A stretch of 64,000 nucleotides of DNA from Neelides folsomi (GCA_034687125.1 JAQGBZ010000084.1:62001-126000), one strand, 5' to 3'; shown: positions 11,901 to 26,400, numbered from the stretch's first letter. The notes: a model not told the origin generated them from the letters alone. A program made the numbers and translations.

Positions 11901-13020
11901 TATATGTACCTGTAGATATCTTACATTTTTCATTACTACTAATTGTAGGTCAAAACTCTTGATAATTAACTGAAATTGAATACCTATGTAATTTATACAA
12001 TTTAATGAGATATAATAGTAGTTATTCATACTTATATGGTAGTATTTATATTACATAATCTATATGATTGTACTTGTTATATGTTATATTATCTATCTAA
12101 CATGTATCTTACATACAGATATACCTATAGAATACATATTGGCCTTTTTATTTTGTTGAAAACAGGAGAAAGGTTTCCAAACTATCAAATAACCCCCTTT
12201 CTTCTTTATGCATTATGAATTAGAAACCCAGCTTTTTATTGATTGATAAAGAAAATTAATGTTCAAATTATTCAAAAATTTCAGCATCTCAAATGATTAG
12301 GTAAAACATTAACTTCAAAGAGTCTATCAATTTAATATAATTGTAGTCTTGAATAATACAAACGTAAATATTTGTAAATACAAAGAATAGACTTTAATTC
12401 TGTTAGAAAACAAAATTCATTATTGTTAACACGATCAAATGTTCATTGTGTTCATTCTCGTTTCATTATTTCAATGCAATACATTTACTCAATTATACCT
12501 AAAATCATCTAATTAAGAAGAAAGCATGAAAATAAACTAGAAATTGATCTCTAACTTAATAAACGATATAAATAAATAAATGATGCTGTAAATTCATATT
12601 GAAATGCATCTATTGTAGAAATGTTACGTTTACTACAATTCAGTTTTAATGTTATGTTATAAATATGAAATTTGAAGTATCGAATCTAATAAATCATTTC
12701 CAGTCCTCATCACTATACGATTTGGGATCTTTGCCTTTAACCCCCGTTAAAGATATACCCATAATAGAAAAAGTATAAAACGAGTCAAAATAGGATTTTT
12801 TCATTGAATTTTTATAATTTTTCATATTAAAATCCCAAAGCATCCCAAATCAGAATTGGTCAGTTTTGACATCTTTCAATTTTATAATTTTGACATATAA
12901 AAATTTTCACGTTTTATTTTTTCAAATAGTTAACCATTGTTAACAATTTATTTATATATAAATAAACATGCAGTGTAATATCTCGTCCTATAAATCTTAT
13001 TTAATCCTCAAATTCGTTCG
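8951..13020. other. AT-rich gene-poor stretch
   Basis: No gene seen. Only short low-complexity open frames (for example 9451-9633 and 12036-12218) rich in Tyr, Ile, Phe and Leu, as expected from AT-rich DNA. It contains a 9-bp perfect hairpin at 10544-10564 (CAAACCGCT, TTG, AGCGGTTTG). Confidence 0.55.
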
Positions 13021-13029
13021 TCGATCTGT

Positions 13030-13730
13030 TAGTGAAAGCTGTGGGTTATAGACCAGACCTCGGATCGGAAAAGAAGATGCGATCTGGGGAGGAAGTGAGA
13101 GCTGACTGTTTTAAAATTCCTAATTACAAGGGATCAATGAGAGAAGTGCGTGCGCTGTGCGTGGCCACCTTTGCCATTCATGGACCGAGGATTGTGCGTA
13201 ACACTTGGCCTCAAGACCCACTGAGTGGGGGAATCAATATGGCCACGTGGAGGGTAAAAATTTCATTCACAAATGTTCTAGTCTCGTAACCTACTCTCTC
13301 CGACCAGGGACATGAATATTGAGGCGGAACCCGGGAGAGTCCGAGATTTCATTGAGAAGAAGAAGTGGGCCAAGGAGACGAACTCTTCCCACTGCCAGAC
13401 CCTCGCACGTGGAGAGGTCACTGAACTGATGAGTCCTGAGGTCCCTGTTAGCGTCATCGTGGAAAGCCTCGGATGACGGCGCTAGTTCAGAGCTACGTCA
13501 TTCACAAATTGGGGGATCGGGGATCTTGGTGTTCCGCAAAAGACAAACGCTATTCCGCCTATGCAGACGAACAAAAGTAGGTCAACCGCCGATTATACCA
13601 TTATCAAGGATGAAGGCCATCCGACATTCAGATCATCTATTCACACCAACCAAATCATCTCCATTGACCAGGGAAATTATATCCAGCGGGGACAATTGGC
13701 AAAACAAAGACTAATTAACTGGCTAATAAA
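13030..13730 (+). other. GC-richer island with broken protein-like frames
   Basis: Bounded by AT-rich DNA on both sides. On the plus strand, three protein-like stretches occur in different frames: 13032-13289 (85 codons), 13311-13475 (MNIEAEPGRVRDFIEKKKWA and on) and 13526-13824 in two overlapping frames. A possible donor near 13256 and acceptor near 13307 do not join open frames. It may be a decayed gene, a non-coding RNA or a regulatory block; I do not recognise the protein. Confidence 0.3.
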
Positions 13731-16700
13731 CACTTTGGAAATGAAGTGGCTTTTAATTACCCAATTTAATACCAATTCCATTGTCAATTCTTATGATTCA
13801 AATTTCATTTTCCTGTTAAATTAACAAACTACTTAAAGAACTATAAATACCTTAGTGTACTATAGTTTGCTATAAATTTATTTGTTTGACAATTATTGAA
13901 ATTTTTTATTGTTAGCATTCATCATATTCAAACAATTCAAATTATTGAAATTTAAATAATTTTTTAAAGACTTTGAGATTATCATTAAATCAATAAAAAC
14001 CTATCATCGGCAATTGTAAGAATATTGTTTTATTAATTAATTAATAAATAAAAATCCCAAAGTTGATTATTGGATTGGTTCATAAATGATTGGGAGTTTG
14101 ACTGGAATGTCTTGAGAATCTAAAACGTTTAATATTGTTAATAATTTCAAAAATTAAAGTTAATTGTCATTAAAAACCAGAACCTTTGAGTTTGAACCTG
14201 TGAAATTTTAAATGAGGGAATTTCTTGTGGGTCTCGAAGGCTTCGTCCTCAAGTCGGTGGGTGCGTGCGGGTTTTGCACGCGGACCAATTATTATTAGAT
14301 GCTCCGAATCTATTTTTAGAAAGAAGGATTTTGGCGAGGAGGTGAATTCGGATTTCGTTACGTCATCCTTTTTGGGGCGAAATAAGGAGAGACCGACGAC
14401 AGGTTTGCGTCTTACACAAACCATAGTGGTGGATGGGATGAAATTATCTCTCGTTTAATCGTAATTATACTGACAACTCAACCGTTTAGTCCAATTAGAA
14501 ATGAAAAGTTAATGATAGAGAGAGAAGGATTTCAATATGTACACACTTCACTGATTTCAAGATCTGCTAAATTTCATATTTCTCTTCATTTAAATCAAAA
14601 TCCAATTCCCATTTATAACACACAGTTGATAGAATAAAGAGTATAAACATGCATTAGTACATACAGTAGATTATATTATATGAATATGTATTTAATATAT
14701 ACATGTATAAAAGTACATATTAACTTAAATACTCGTATTGTACATGTAAAAATTATATTAGGTATAAAAATTCACATTTAGAAATGGTTTGAGGAAAAGA
14801 AATTAATTACTTTTTCTCGACAATTTCAATTTCAAAGTTTTGATTCGGAAAATTTCAATTTTAGAACAAATTAATTTCAAATTATATATAAAGGACTTAT
14901 ATACCAACTGGTCTAAATCATAATGTTATGATAACTCACGTGTGAGTGTAATATTTACAGGATATTAAATATTTGAATATTATTATTATTGCGATTAATT
15001 AATTATATGTACATTGATTGGCTTAACAACTTGTAGTAAAATGTTCCTGTGAAATGTTAAAATAAGATAAGGTTTGTTTTTTCAATTGTGGATAATAAAT
15101 AAATCAAAGTTTGAGATCTCAAATTTTGAAAATTAGTATGAGAATGAATGAAATTGAGATAGTGGAGTTGTAACAACTTTTTCATTGTTTTAAAATAAAT
15201 TAAATTTTCAATCAACGTTTAGGCATGAAAAACTCATTTCCTAAAATACACATATTCTCTTAATTAACTTCCTCCATCAAATTCACAATGAAACTTTTAA
15301 TAATCAACGTCAATTGAACAGACATGTTTAAAGTTAAATTCTCTCAAACTTCAACATCATATTGAAACTTGAAAAAACAAAAGTTTAATATTTCCAATTA
15401 GTGAATTAATAATAAAGAATATAATTTACACACTAACATAGAAAAGTAATACAGTAATACAGATATATTATTTATATTTTATATAATATTTCTACAGTAA
15501 TGTCTACTTGTACTCGTATGTATATCATGTTCTGTTTATTGGTAGTTTATTTAATTGATTGCGTACATTTAAATAATCCCATCTAGGGAAAAGTTGTATA
15601 TTATTAAATCATTCTGCATGCATAACAAAAGGTATACTAATTGTAAATATGTTTTTAATTCTTATATACATACGGTGCGCAGTGATTATAAACATCAATT
15701 TAAGTTTGAAATTTTAACTTTAAAACTCAATTTACGAAAATTATAAATAAATAATAATTCAAATACTGAATACCGAATACCTAATACAAAAATTGTAAAT
15801 ACAAAAAACATATATATCTAAATAAGTATAAGAATGCATTGTATTGTATACAACTTATGAATGTTTATTTATTCATTCCACAAGAAAAACGTATTGAAAA
15901 ATTCCAACGGAAATAAAAATTAAGGGAAAATTCTTTATACCATACAATATACCTACATATGTAAATTATTTTAATTATTCTTCTTATTCTAGCAATTTAC
16001 TTTCCCCAAAAATTTAAATATCTTTAAACTAACAAATAAGTAAATGATTATTAAACTTTTATACACAGTATTTAAATATTGCTTACCTTAAAAATTTTCA
16101 GTGTGACTCGATTGAAATAAAACTATGGTTGATATAATCGCCAGCAAGATCTTCTTAAATTTATTACTTTAAAGGTACTTGAAAATAATTCTGAATTACC
16201 AGCGTGGTTATTGTGGGAAAGGGTTTATTGAGTAAGGATTGCCGCGGAAGGTTTTCTCCTCACTTCGAAGCAAGTTCGGGTCAGAACTGAACCCGGGTGA
16301 GGTTTGAATGGGGGATTTTGTGAATGAAAGCGAATGGTGAATGAGGCTGAGAATGACGTCAGAAGGAATTGATTGACGGTTCGCCACGTGCCGTTCTTTT
16401 GGCCCACTCTTTCCCTCCTTCTCTTTTATCAGGAAAAATTAATACAAATAAAGTTAATTGGACAATTTTTCTTATTCGAAATAAACCTTGAATTTTGATT
16501 GCCATATTGAAATATTTAATTCCTTAACATTGATGTGATTTATTTAACCATTTAAATATAACTAAAATTTTATTTCTAACGTAAAAACATAAGATTTTTA
16601 ACCCAATTTAATTTTGATATTTTATTTTTGATATCAAATATTTTACAATTGCGTTAGTTAAAAGAGATTGCGAAAGGATAATTATTATTAAATATTTCTT

Positions 16701-17030
16701 ATTAAGTTAACTTGATTTTGTAATAAAAACATAGCTATTAAAATTGTTAAATTTATTTACGAGGTTTTTCTTTTAAAATCCAACATTGGAAAGGAATTTC
16801 TCCCTGCAGAAAAAAATCAGGTGTTCTTGATGGGAGGATGGAGAAATTCCAGTATAAGAAAATCGTACAGGAGATGAATTTGTTTAATTTCATTTCATTC
16901 TCAAGTAATTTTAATCCTAATCATTATAATTAATATTAGAATTTCATATTTAAATTACTCTATCTGTACAGGGTTGATTTTCTAAATAGACAACATTTAT
17001 AATCTCATGGTCGGGGTGTTTTAAGAAATC
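13731..17030. other. AT-rich gene-poor stretch with two small GC-richer patches
   Basis: No gene seen. Patches at about 14170-14460 (open on both strands, 84 and 77 codons) and about 16200-16430 (60 codons minus) stand out by composition only. The remainder is simple-sequence-rich DNA. Confidence 0.5.
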
Positions 17031-17167
17031 TGTAAGTCTTTGTTCTCCTATCCTGAGCATAGGAGTTGGTGGTTTATCAACGTAACGGTCTCACGTGCCT
17101 CACTCTCTCTGAGGATCTGCTGAGAAACAAAACAAAGATTTTCACCTTCTACACAACGTGGCGCATG

Positions 17168-17228
17168 AACAAGCTCTAACTACAAATAACATGTTACCTG
17201 TGCTGCTAAATGTTAGTTTGAGCTTGTT
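17168..17228 (+). ncRNA. miRNA-like hairpin candidate
   Basis: AACAAGCTCTAACTA (17168-17182) pairs with TAGTTTGAGCTTGTT (17214-17228) over 15 positions with a single T:T mismatch, around a 31-nt loop. Arms and total size are within the range for animal precursor miRNAs, though the stem is short. Neither arm matches a miRNA seed I recognise. A chance hairpin is quite possible. Confidence 0.25.
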
Positions 17229-18846
17229 TTGTTATTTAATAATGATATGAAGAGAGGTACACACAACGAATGGTTTTAATTCTAATAATTAATTAATTAA
17301 CAAGGAAAACTATCAATTGATAAAAAATACTACTTATATAAGTCAGAATAATTTTAATTCATATTTTATTATATACCTGTAGGTATATTAATATTTTAAA
17401 TTCATAGTCTTATTTGATTACAAATACAAATATATACAGCTTAATATAATAAGCACTGTATCGGTACAATAGCTCATATATTACTATATTTACATTCATT
17501 ACAATTTAGAAAATCATCACAATGAATTAAATAATTTTATTAGCAATGTTTAAAGTTTTGATAAAAGATCATAAAATACATGAAAAATGTTATATTTGGA
17601 AATTAATAAAGAAATAGTTCCTAATAAGTTAGGTGAGTAAAAGTAAGAATTAATAACAGTACTAATTTTTTCACTTTTAAGCCTGAAGTTTCTGGTGAGG
17701 ATGGGAAATGATAGTTCCGTTCGATTCTTTGAGGTTGACTCAGGAGAGTGTGAAAAATGGAAAATATTGAGAATTAATTCCATCTCACAACATCTCATCT
17801 GAGGATGAGGTTTACGAGGTTATGTAACTTTGGTCCATCATTGATTTTCTCATCGGATCTGTGAAATTTGAACCATTAAATTTCATTATTTCATTAGAGG
17901 GAGGTAGTTGAGTAAGGAAAGTGAACGACTTGGGCACGGCTTTCGCTCTTCTCGGGACTTTGACCCCGTAATATCCTTTTCCTCAACGCCTTCTATTCCA
18001 AACCCCCAAGACAATCATTCCCAACAGACTTCTCATGTCCGACCGAACATCAAATGATCTTAAACATGGTACATTATTCTCCGCTTACACCTCTCCCTCA
18101 TTCCCACCAAAAAATGGGGAGGAAAGGACCTTTAAAACGAACAAAGTTGGGATTTGAAAAAACCATTAAATTCCATCTCGATGAACAAATGGATAAGGAG
18201 GAAAAGAAAAGTACCGTAAACGAGAAATGAATTCAAGACTTCTTCCTTTCACGACAACCTATTTTACGACTTTTTCCCCTCTACTTAAACCCTTTTAATT
18301 CAAATAATGAAACATTAAATCCCAATCTCCTTAAAATTACAATTTTCAATGGTTTTATAAAGTAAATACTTAGCTGGTGAGGGTGTTTCTTATATACATT
18401 ATGTAAATAACTTTACACTCGGTCATTCACCATAAGATAATATACCTTAATGAAAACAGAATTTGCTCCTTTAAAATTCATAGATTCACATTCAAACACA
18501 AGTTGGAATTTGTAAGCAATAGTAAAATGGAATATAAAAAGAAAAAATAACAGGTGTAAAATACGCCAACTGTTATTGTCACAATTGCAAAATCCATAAA
18601 TATTTATTTACAAAAACAATTCCTAGATGAGAAGAACATAAATACAACATAAACAAGAATTTGGATTTTAACCTCCGTAATAAACTCTACAATCATCATA
18701 TATGTTTACAAATTTTACCATTAGTAAACTCAGTTTTTTGCCTTGAAAAAGGTAAATCATTCAATATTATTACTTTATTAGAAGTATAATTCTTCTTGCA
18801 TTATCCTAATTGATATTTAAAATGACTCGTAAAATAAAATTTTATA
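17229..18846. other. Intergenic, no gene seen
   Basis: Mixed composition. The part from about 17780 to 18300 is GC-richer but has no open frame that resembles protein. Confidence 0.45.
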
Positions 18847-19480
18847 TTGGAACATTTCTCTTTATTGCCGTTTAATCATTTTGGATTTGTCTTTTATATT
18901 TCTATTTGGAAACTTTTCCCATGTTCCTTAAAATGGCCAAGTATGAAGAAAGAAGTGATGGATTTGTACATGGGGAATTGCAAGGAATTCGTTCTTGTCT
19001 CATCTGGGGTAGGTCAAGCGATGTTTGGGGCTGAATGTGGGGGAATGTCAAGGCTCGGAGGGTTGAAGAGTCCCTGAGTAATTGAGTGAGTGTGTGAGGA
19101 ACGGTATTTTCTTCCGCATAGGTGCCACTTGGGGAGAACCAGGAAGTCGGAGGCGTTCGCTCTCTTCCTCTCTGCCTCGTTCGACCAGCGAGGCATCGCC
19201 GACGAGACTGACGAACCAAGGGGTTTTTCATTCCACCATTCTAGGGTCATTGCCTGGCTACGCCTTGTGGTTATGAGAAACTATTAGGTACGGAAGATGA
19301 GTTGCCAACATAATCTCATCCCTATTGCCCAGGAACAATGAATTCCTCATTCATCCTGCAATCTACTCGCGAACCCATGATGGACCCAGGCTCTACGCAA
19401 AATACTGCAACTTTACTACTCTGAACCCAATTCCCATCCAACCCATCGAACACAGATCCAAAAGTTGATCGGATCTTGCT
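18847..19480. other. GC-richer island, candidate regulatory block
   Basis: Several overlapping open frames occur on both strands (up to 109 codons on the minus strand at 18902-19231), the pattern expected when stop codons are rare by composition. No family is recognisable. It may be a conserved non-coding element in the ovo upstream territory. Confidence 0.3.
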
Positions 19481-22400
19481 TTACAAATCACCCTTCCCAT
19501 ATTCATTACCATTATCTTATTCCTTGCTATATATTAATGTATATAATTTAGATATTTCAACATATTGTAATGTAATGTCAATTGGTCATAATATGAATGT
19601 TTTAGTTATATTATGAATGTTGGTTATATTGAAAGATGCAAGAACTTTTGTAATATGTACAGGTACTATGTATATGGTCATATGTATATTCCTTATTAAT
19701 ATATTAATTAATTCCACCGGTGGAGGAATTTTTAGTGAGCTTAATGTAAAATGTGAATGTGCGGCCCATTGTTTAGAATTGGAGCGAGAGACGATTGGAA
19801 TATTCATATATGATAGTTTGTGGTAATGACAGGAGGGTTGTTATTCAATGTCGTCCTTTCCTCCGTTATATCATCTCCACGCCAATGGGACTCTTGAATT
19901 AAACCATTTCTCGTAGTTGGTCAGCTCGGCAATTCATCTTCAGGTGGGCCATTAAGAGGAAAGACGTTTCTGGTCGATGATGAACGTCTTCAACTGACTC
20001 ATCTGGACGCGAGGGTTTAATTACTATTCCCAACGTCAAGCAGAGGGATGCCATTGTGAGTTGGCATCCAATGTCAACACAATGTACACCCCATCAGCCC
20101 TTCTTCTCTTTACAATCATTCCCGTTCGGATTCTCATTCTCTGTTTTTACTTTTATCCCTTTCATCCCTTCTCAATCTTCTTCGTCGAATTGATTTTCGG
20201 AAATGGAATTCTTATTCCCTTTAAACGAATCTCATACTATATAATAACTACAGATTGTATGTATGCATGTGACGGTTGTATTTTGCAAAAGTTATTTTCT
20301 ACTTCAAGATAAATGCTTTTGAATTGGAAAAAAGAAAGGAAATGACCAAGCAGAAATACTATATAATATTTACAAAGAACAGTGGAGAATAGTTAAAAAG
20401 AATTATGCAGAAAATGTTTGACTTTGAATCGTATGGACGCTCCGGTTAAACAGTAATAACCACCCAACTATTATGTATCAAGTTCCTGTGTCAAGATAAT
20501 GTGTTTCTGGGAGATGTTTGGTTCATGAAGTTCGTCATTGAGCAAATTGGGCCCCGGTTAAAATGAAAAATGCGGAGGGGAGAAAAATACAGATTGTATT
20601 TATTTACTTCATTTAACGACCAAATATGAAAAAAGCCAATTTTGACTCGTCTTTTGAGTTTGAAAAAAAATTTATACAATTTAGAAACATTATATTCAGA
20701 TGTGGGAGATTTGAATAATAAAAAAGAGCCAAGCTGTCTCGCCTGATATCTTGAATGAATAAATCTTATTTGGAAGTTGATGAGAGTTCTTCACAGAGTG
20801 TTTGGTGAGGATTATTGAGTCTTCCACTGCCGGTTCTCATCTGATCAATAATTGATGAGAGCAGCTGCAAGAAGCCGGGAAAAGAATTGACTAAATTAAA
20901 TTCCTTTTTATACCTTTGTTTGAGATCTTTTGGGTGTATAATATAATATGTAACTTTTCTTCTCTCATCACACCGCCAATACATTGTACAGAGTGATTCA
21001 TTCATATATACATTTACTCAATTGCATAATTTGAATCATTTCCCGTTGAAAAATGTTTGAGGGAGTAAATAAAATATTGATGACTTTCGTTAATGTAAAC
21101 ACATACAATGTACTAACTATATACTACCTGTATATGGTATACCTATGTAAATTGTACAAAGTATCGTATTTCCTTCAAATGCTCGAATAAATACATTTAT
21201 GTATGAAAATAATGTCATTTAATAATTTCAGCAGAGTTTTACTTTACAATACTTCGGTCCCTTAATTCATCATATGCGTAAAATTTTTATTTATTCAAAT
21301 AAGATTTCCCAACAAATTCAATTCGTCTGAATAGAAAAGTTGGGATAAATTTATTGCAATTTAATCGAAAATAAGTGAAGAATTGGCAAAAGAGGAAAAA
21401 TGATAATCGTTGATACATTATAATTATTATACTTTTTATTCCAATAATAGAAATGTATTTTGACTGTCGGAAATGAAAATTAATTCCATTCTACTATAAG
21501 TACATAGAATATGGTATATTGTATGTACCTACCATGTATATACGAGTACATCATTTTAACATAGAGGGCTAACTAAATAAGGCTTGAAAGATAATTGGTA
21601 TAAAATGAATATAATTATAATTAATTGAGAATTTTGTATTGTATATGTAATGGAAATTAATTATTTAATTTTTGGCCATATAGAGTAAATATTTTATTTT
21701 CTCAGCGGAGGAGCATTGTATGAAAGTGGAATCTACTTAAGGCATAAGAGGATTGATTATGTCATATCAAATGTTTGGATTGTGCGAAGAGGAAGTTCGA
21801 GTTTGAAACTCGAATTGTCTATTTCATCTCATATGAAGTAAAAAATTGGTTAACTTGAAATGGCATTTGGAATCACTGGTTGTATCATATGCAAACTTCC
21901 TGCTCGTCGACTCTCCGATTTTGAAAAGATGTTCGACACGTTGATGAAATCTTCATTTTTCCATCCCCCTTCCAATTAATGGGGATCGAGGATGGAATCG
22001 TATCTTCTATACATAGAGATAATGAAGTTCACGGGGCACTTCAGTTCATCCTGTCGCATACTTCCGACTCGTTTCGATGGACCAAGATGCCACAACTTAC
22101 GACTTCATCTCCCAGCCGGACTCACTCTGACATCAAATACATACTTATGTATAATGTATCCCTCACCATGTCTTATGTATTGATATGTAGGATAAAAACC
22201 TTCGATGCTCCTTAATATTTAAAACCAAAGTGGCATTTAAAATGGTCGTAAAAGAGGATGATGGAAATCTCATGAGAGGATGAAATAATCTCATTTCCCA
22301 TCAATCCACCAATCCACGCCGTTTTAATCCTTGGAAACGAAAGGACTCAAATGAGCAGTAAAATTGGAAGGTGGGAGTTTACAAGACAAAATTTCTCAAA

Positions 22401-25400
22401 ATTTCCGTTTTTCTCTCTAAATGTATTTATAAGAGAAACTCCATGGAGTTTTTTTATAATCTTTTTCTTCTCTCTCCCAACAATACTTCCATTAGACTTT
22501 GAGGGAGAGGAACGGCTTATTAAAAGACAATTGTAAATCTTCCTTTCGGTTTCATTCCTTTAAAAAGGGAAGGTGTGCTCTTGAAACTTTACGATCATCT
22601 CCCGGTAGTGTCCGAGGGAGGAAATCCACATTTTTTCACTTTTATTCTTTATGGCAATAAAACGGGTCTTCCTTGAATGACTCTCCAGACGGGGACGAGA
22701 TGTAACCTTGGGCTTCATTTTCATTTTTCATCCCTCATCTGGCCATGGAAAGATATTTGGAGTAATGCGATTGTAAAAGTTTTGTCTAACCCACCCTTAA
22801 TTTACTACCGGGGAACATCTTGGAGTCCCGAACGTGAAAAAGGAAAGTGGCGGCTGGCCCTATTGGGGAAGTAATAAACTTTTGGAGGATAAAAAGACGA
22901 GGAAGGCATTCTTTGTTAAGGCCTCACTTTGAGCCTTCGTTTCATTCGGACAGTAAAAATATTTTGACCCGACGGCCGCTGATGGGTCAAACAGCACGCC
23001 CATATAATGTTTAAAATAAATGAAGGCAGGAGCTAAAAGTAAGAGGAGTTAAAAGATAAACGGTTTGAAGGATATTCTCCCAAATATTATTTATTAAGGG
23101 CCCCTCCTTGGGACTCTTCTTTGGGAGCTTACACTTAACTGTGACAATAATTGGTCCCTCGTCGTTCTTTGACCTTGTATGAATATAAATAAACTTCCTA
23201 CCTTTACCACCCTCGTAAATGTAGAGGTAGGAAAAGTGGGAAGAAAAGTGACGACAAATAAAAGGTACCTCTTTTCCATATCATATGGCCATATGGGAAA
23301 CTCCATCTCAACCCATATGATTATTATTAATAAATAGTCAAGTTTTCGTTTTAAAAGAGTTTCCAAGCCCTTGATGACACTGATGAACGATTTACTTTTA
23401 TTTGAATAAATCTCACAGCGTTAAGAAACTGGACCTTTCAAGGGTTTTACTTATTTAGTATTTATAGATAACCACTTGCTATTGTTCATATATTGCTTTA
23501 TGCCAAATTAGAGTACAGAGAATATATTGATATATCCTTATATCCATGTTCGTTATTAACTGTCGATGGAAGTGAAATGGGCAAATGTCAAGATGTCTGA
23601 TTTTATAAAATATCGTAAAAAGGGTTTCTTTTTCAGTCCGTTCTTATTCTTCCTTCAACCAAATAATAATTATTTTCCAAACCCATATATTTACCATGTA
23701 TTACTAATAAAATACAATTAAACATAATAATTTGTAACAAAAAGTTCAATTAAATGAAACGCCTATTTTGTGCTTTTTGTAAATTCCGTATTTGCAATTT
23801 CTACATTGAAAATAACGAGGATTCCTTTACTACAATTTCTATATACTATACATATAAGTAGGTACATTATATAAAATGTATTTATTTTATTTACATAATA
23901 GCAGTACTGTTACTCTTAAATTTAGAATTCATTTGATAATAGTGATAAGATCTCCAGCTCTCGCCAGTACTAATATTCCTCGTCCTAAACAACAAAGCAT
24001 CTAATGAATTTATGCCTTGTTAGCGATCAAGTTCAATGTGATTGTACTTGTTTAATTTTGAATTGCAAATACCTAAACTCGAATTTCTCACATTCATTTT
24101 CATAATAGGATGAAAGGAAATATAAAATGAAAAATAACTGGCTCTCTCGTGAGGAAGAGCGATTACATGTAAATCTTACCTTTAATCATTGAAATTTATC
24201 TAGAAAGATGATACAGTAAGTACAATATACAAAATAACATATGTATATATAATATTCCATATATCTCACATATACAAGCATCACAATTTTCACAATGGAC
24301 GTGTTTACATTACAGTATTGTATATTTTATAAGCACTTAACTATGTATATGTAATACTTGTATGCGTAAAATATGTCTGTGTGTAAACTTACCATTTAAT
24401 GCATAAAGGTACAATAATAAAATCTAGTCTTTAATTGTGCATTGTATAAAGTTAGAATTAAGCAAAGGAAAACTTAATTAATCCCTTTATTGTATAACTT
24501 TGGACGTTATAAAGAATGGGAGAGATAAAGGATGAGAAAAAGTATTATTTAAAACCATTTAAAACGATGTTTAGCGTGAGGAGAAATGGGAGTTGTGTAC
24601 GCGGAGGGTCACTCGCTTCTCATCAAATTCCACCAATATATGTGATATGTGTATTAAATGAAAATATCCCAAAGGGTTGTACACATTGTAACTCTTTCGG
24701 AACAGAGGTTTCCTTATCCGCGTGAAAATATATCATAAAGGGGTTTTATTCCTGACTCAAGTTCGATGGCTTTACAACAGAGGAATTTCCTCGTTCGGCT
24801 AAAGTTCGAAGAAGGGACGGATTTAGAGTTCTTAGCATTCAAACACGCATTGATGGACCGGACAAGGAATGGATATATGACACTCCAATTGAACCTTTCA
24901 AATCCCTAAATTTCACTTCCTCGAATGGGAAAGGGTTGAGTGTAAATACACACGGGCTATGTTGGGCCTTCGGGTGAACTTTAGCTCAAATGAGACGACG
25001 ATAGGGATACCCTTTTTCATTTTTCTTGAAAGGATATTTTGGTCCAGAGGTTGAGAAGAGGTCATTCCGCCTTTCCACTCTTTCCCAGAAAATATACTTT
25101 CAAAATCCATCTCTTGCCAGAACTTAATCGCTTCCTTAATGTCGTCCAGTGACGATGAGCCTTTTTCACAGAAACGGAGTGAGTATTGTTTGAAGGACCA
25201 TTTTTACCCTTTGGCTCATTCAATTCCAAGATAATGAGAGGAAATTTAAACGCTTAATCATCTTAGAATGTACAGTAGAAAAAGGACAAGACATTTAAGC
25301 TTAAAAGGAATTATTATGGCCCAAGGAATTAAAATTTTTCAAATTGCATCAACTGTAAAATATTATAAACTTTAATTAATAAACTGGAATTTGGTATTAT

Positions 25401-25950
25401 TATCCCCATTTGGTAAATTTTAAAATCTTATGAATAATATGAACAATTTATCAATTAAATGTTAAATACTTTTCTGATCAAGACAAATCTAATAAATTGA
25501 TAGCGGGAGTTAGGCCCTACATTTGGTTTTTCAAATTGTTCAGGTCGGTTAAAAAGCTTATTGTAATTGTAATTACAAGCTTAACTTTTCATTTTACACG
25601 GCGGATGTAATCCCAGGTAACATGTATCTTATATAGAGTAGGTATTAATGCTACTAGCTATATTAAAATGTTATTTAGTTATATGGTAGTAAAAGATGAT
25701 TTGGTGAATAAACGAAACCTCATATTAGTAACATGTACAATGTACATGTTACAAAATCAAGTTAATGGTCAAGTAATACGCATTTGTGTATTGAACCCTT
25801 GACTTTTTCATCCGTGATTTTCCATTGTGGAGAATTATCGTGTGAAATGAACTTTAATAATTTGCAAAAACCGTCCGTAGTCTCGTTTAAATTCAAATTA
25901 AAAGGAATTAAAGGAAGGATGAAGCGGCGGAGATAAGGAATTGAGGAAGT
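19481..25950. other. Gene-poor stretch upstream of ovo
   Basis: No gene seen. It alternates AT-rich DNA and moderately GC-rich patches (about 19820-20200, 21880-22140, 22540-23000 and 24780-25200). It contains a near-perfect palindrome at 25728-25752. Confidence 0.45.
25728..25752. repeat. 25-bp palindrome
   Basis: GTAACATGTACA, a single central A, then TGTACATGTTAC: 12 perfectly paired bases on each side. TGTACATGT-type simple sequence is frequent in this window, so it may be an expanded simple repeat rather than a protein-binding site. Confidence 0.7.
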
Positions 25951-26400
25951 TCATTAGCGGATCGTGTTCCTTCCGGAGGAGCCAAGGAACCATAAGGCAT
26001 CCTCACATATAATACAACCAGGGTTTGATCATAAATATTACACACATAAGACTTCCCCCTCGATGTTCAGGGGAACACGGCGAGTTCTGGGAAGGCGGAG
26101 GAGAATGGCGAATCTCAATGTTCCGTCGCTGGTTGGAGTTTTTGTTGGTGGGGAGGGTGGGAAGTTAGCGGGTTCGAATTGTTCACTTGTTGGAAGTGAA
26201 ATGAATTCGGAAAGTGAATTTGGAAGGGGGGAACAACGCGGTTTCGCTCCTCGACCATCCATGAGAGAAGAATTGGCGAGATGGGGAGGATAAAACACGG
26301 AGTGTAACAATTACAGAAATCCTCTCTGTAACGAATCTTCCCGTCACGCGTCCGCTCATCCTCCTTATGTAACCCAGCCATTGACCTTTCGTGGAAATCG
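25951..26400. other. GC-richer island upstream of ovo
   Basis: Open frames on both strands (109 codons plus at 25964-26293; 90 and 88 codons minus) with no recognisable product. This is best read as a low-stop-codon island and possible enhancer or distal promoter. Confidence 0.3.

Noticed and set aside
13426-13460. CTGATGAGTCC word resembling the hammerhead ribozyme core
   Set aside because: The required CGAAA segment after stem II is missing and helix I/III pairing cannot be drawn; chance match.
18902-19231. 109-codon minus-strand ORF
   Set aside because: Four or more frames are open here on both strands, which points to low stop density rather than a gene.
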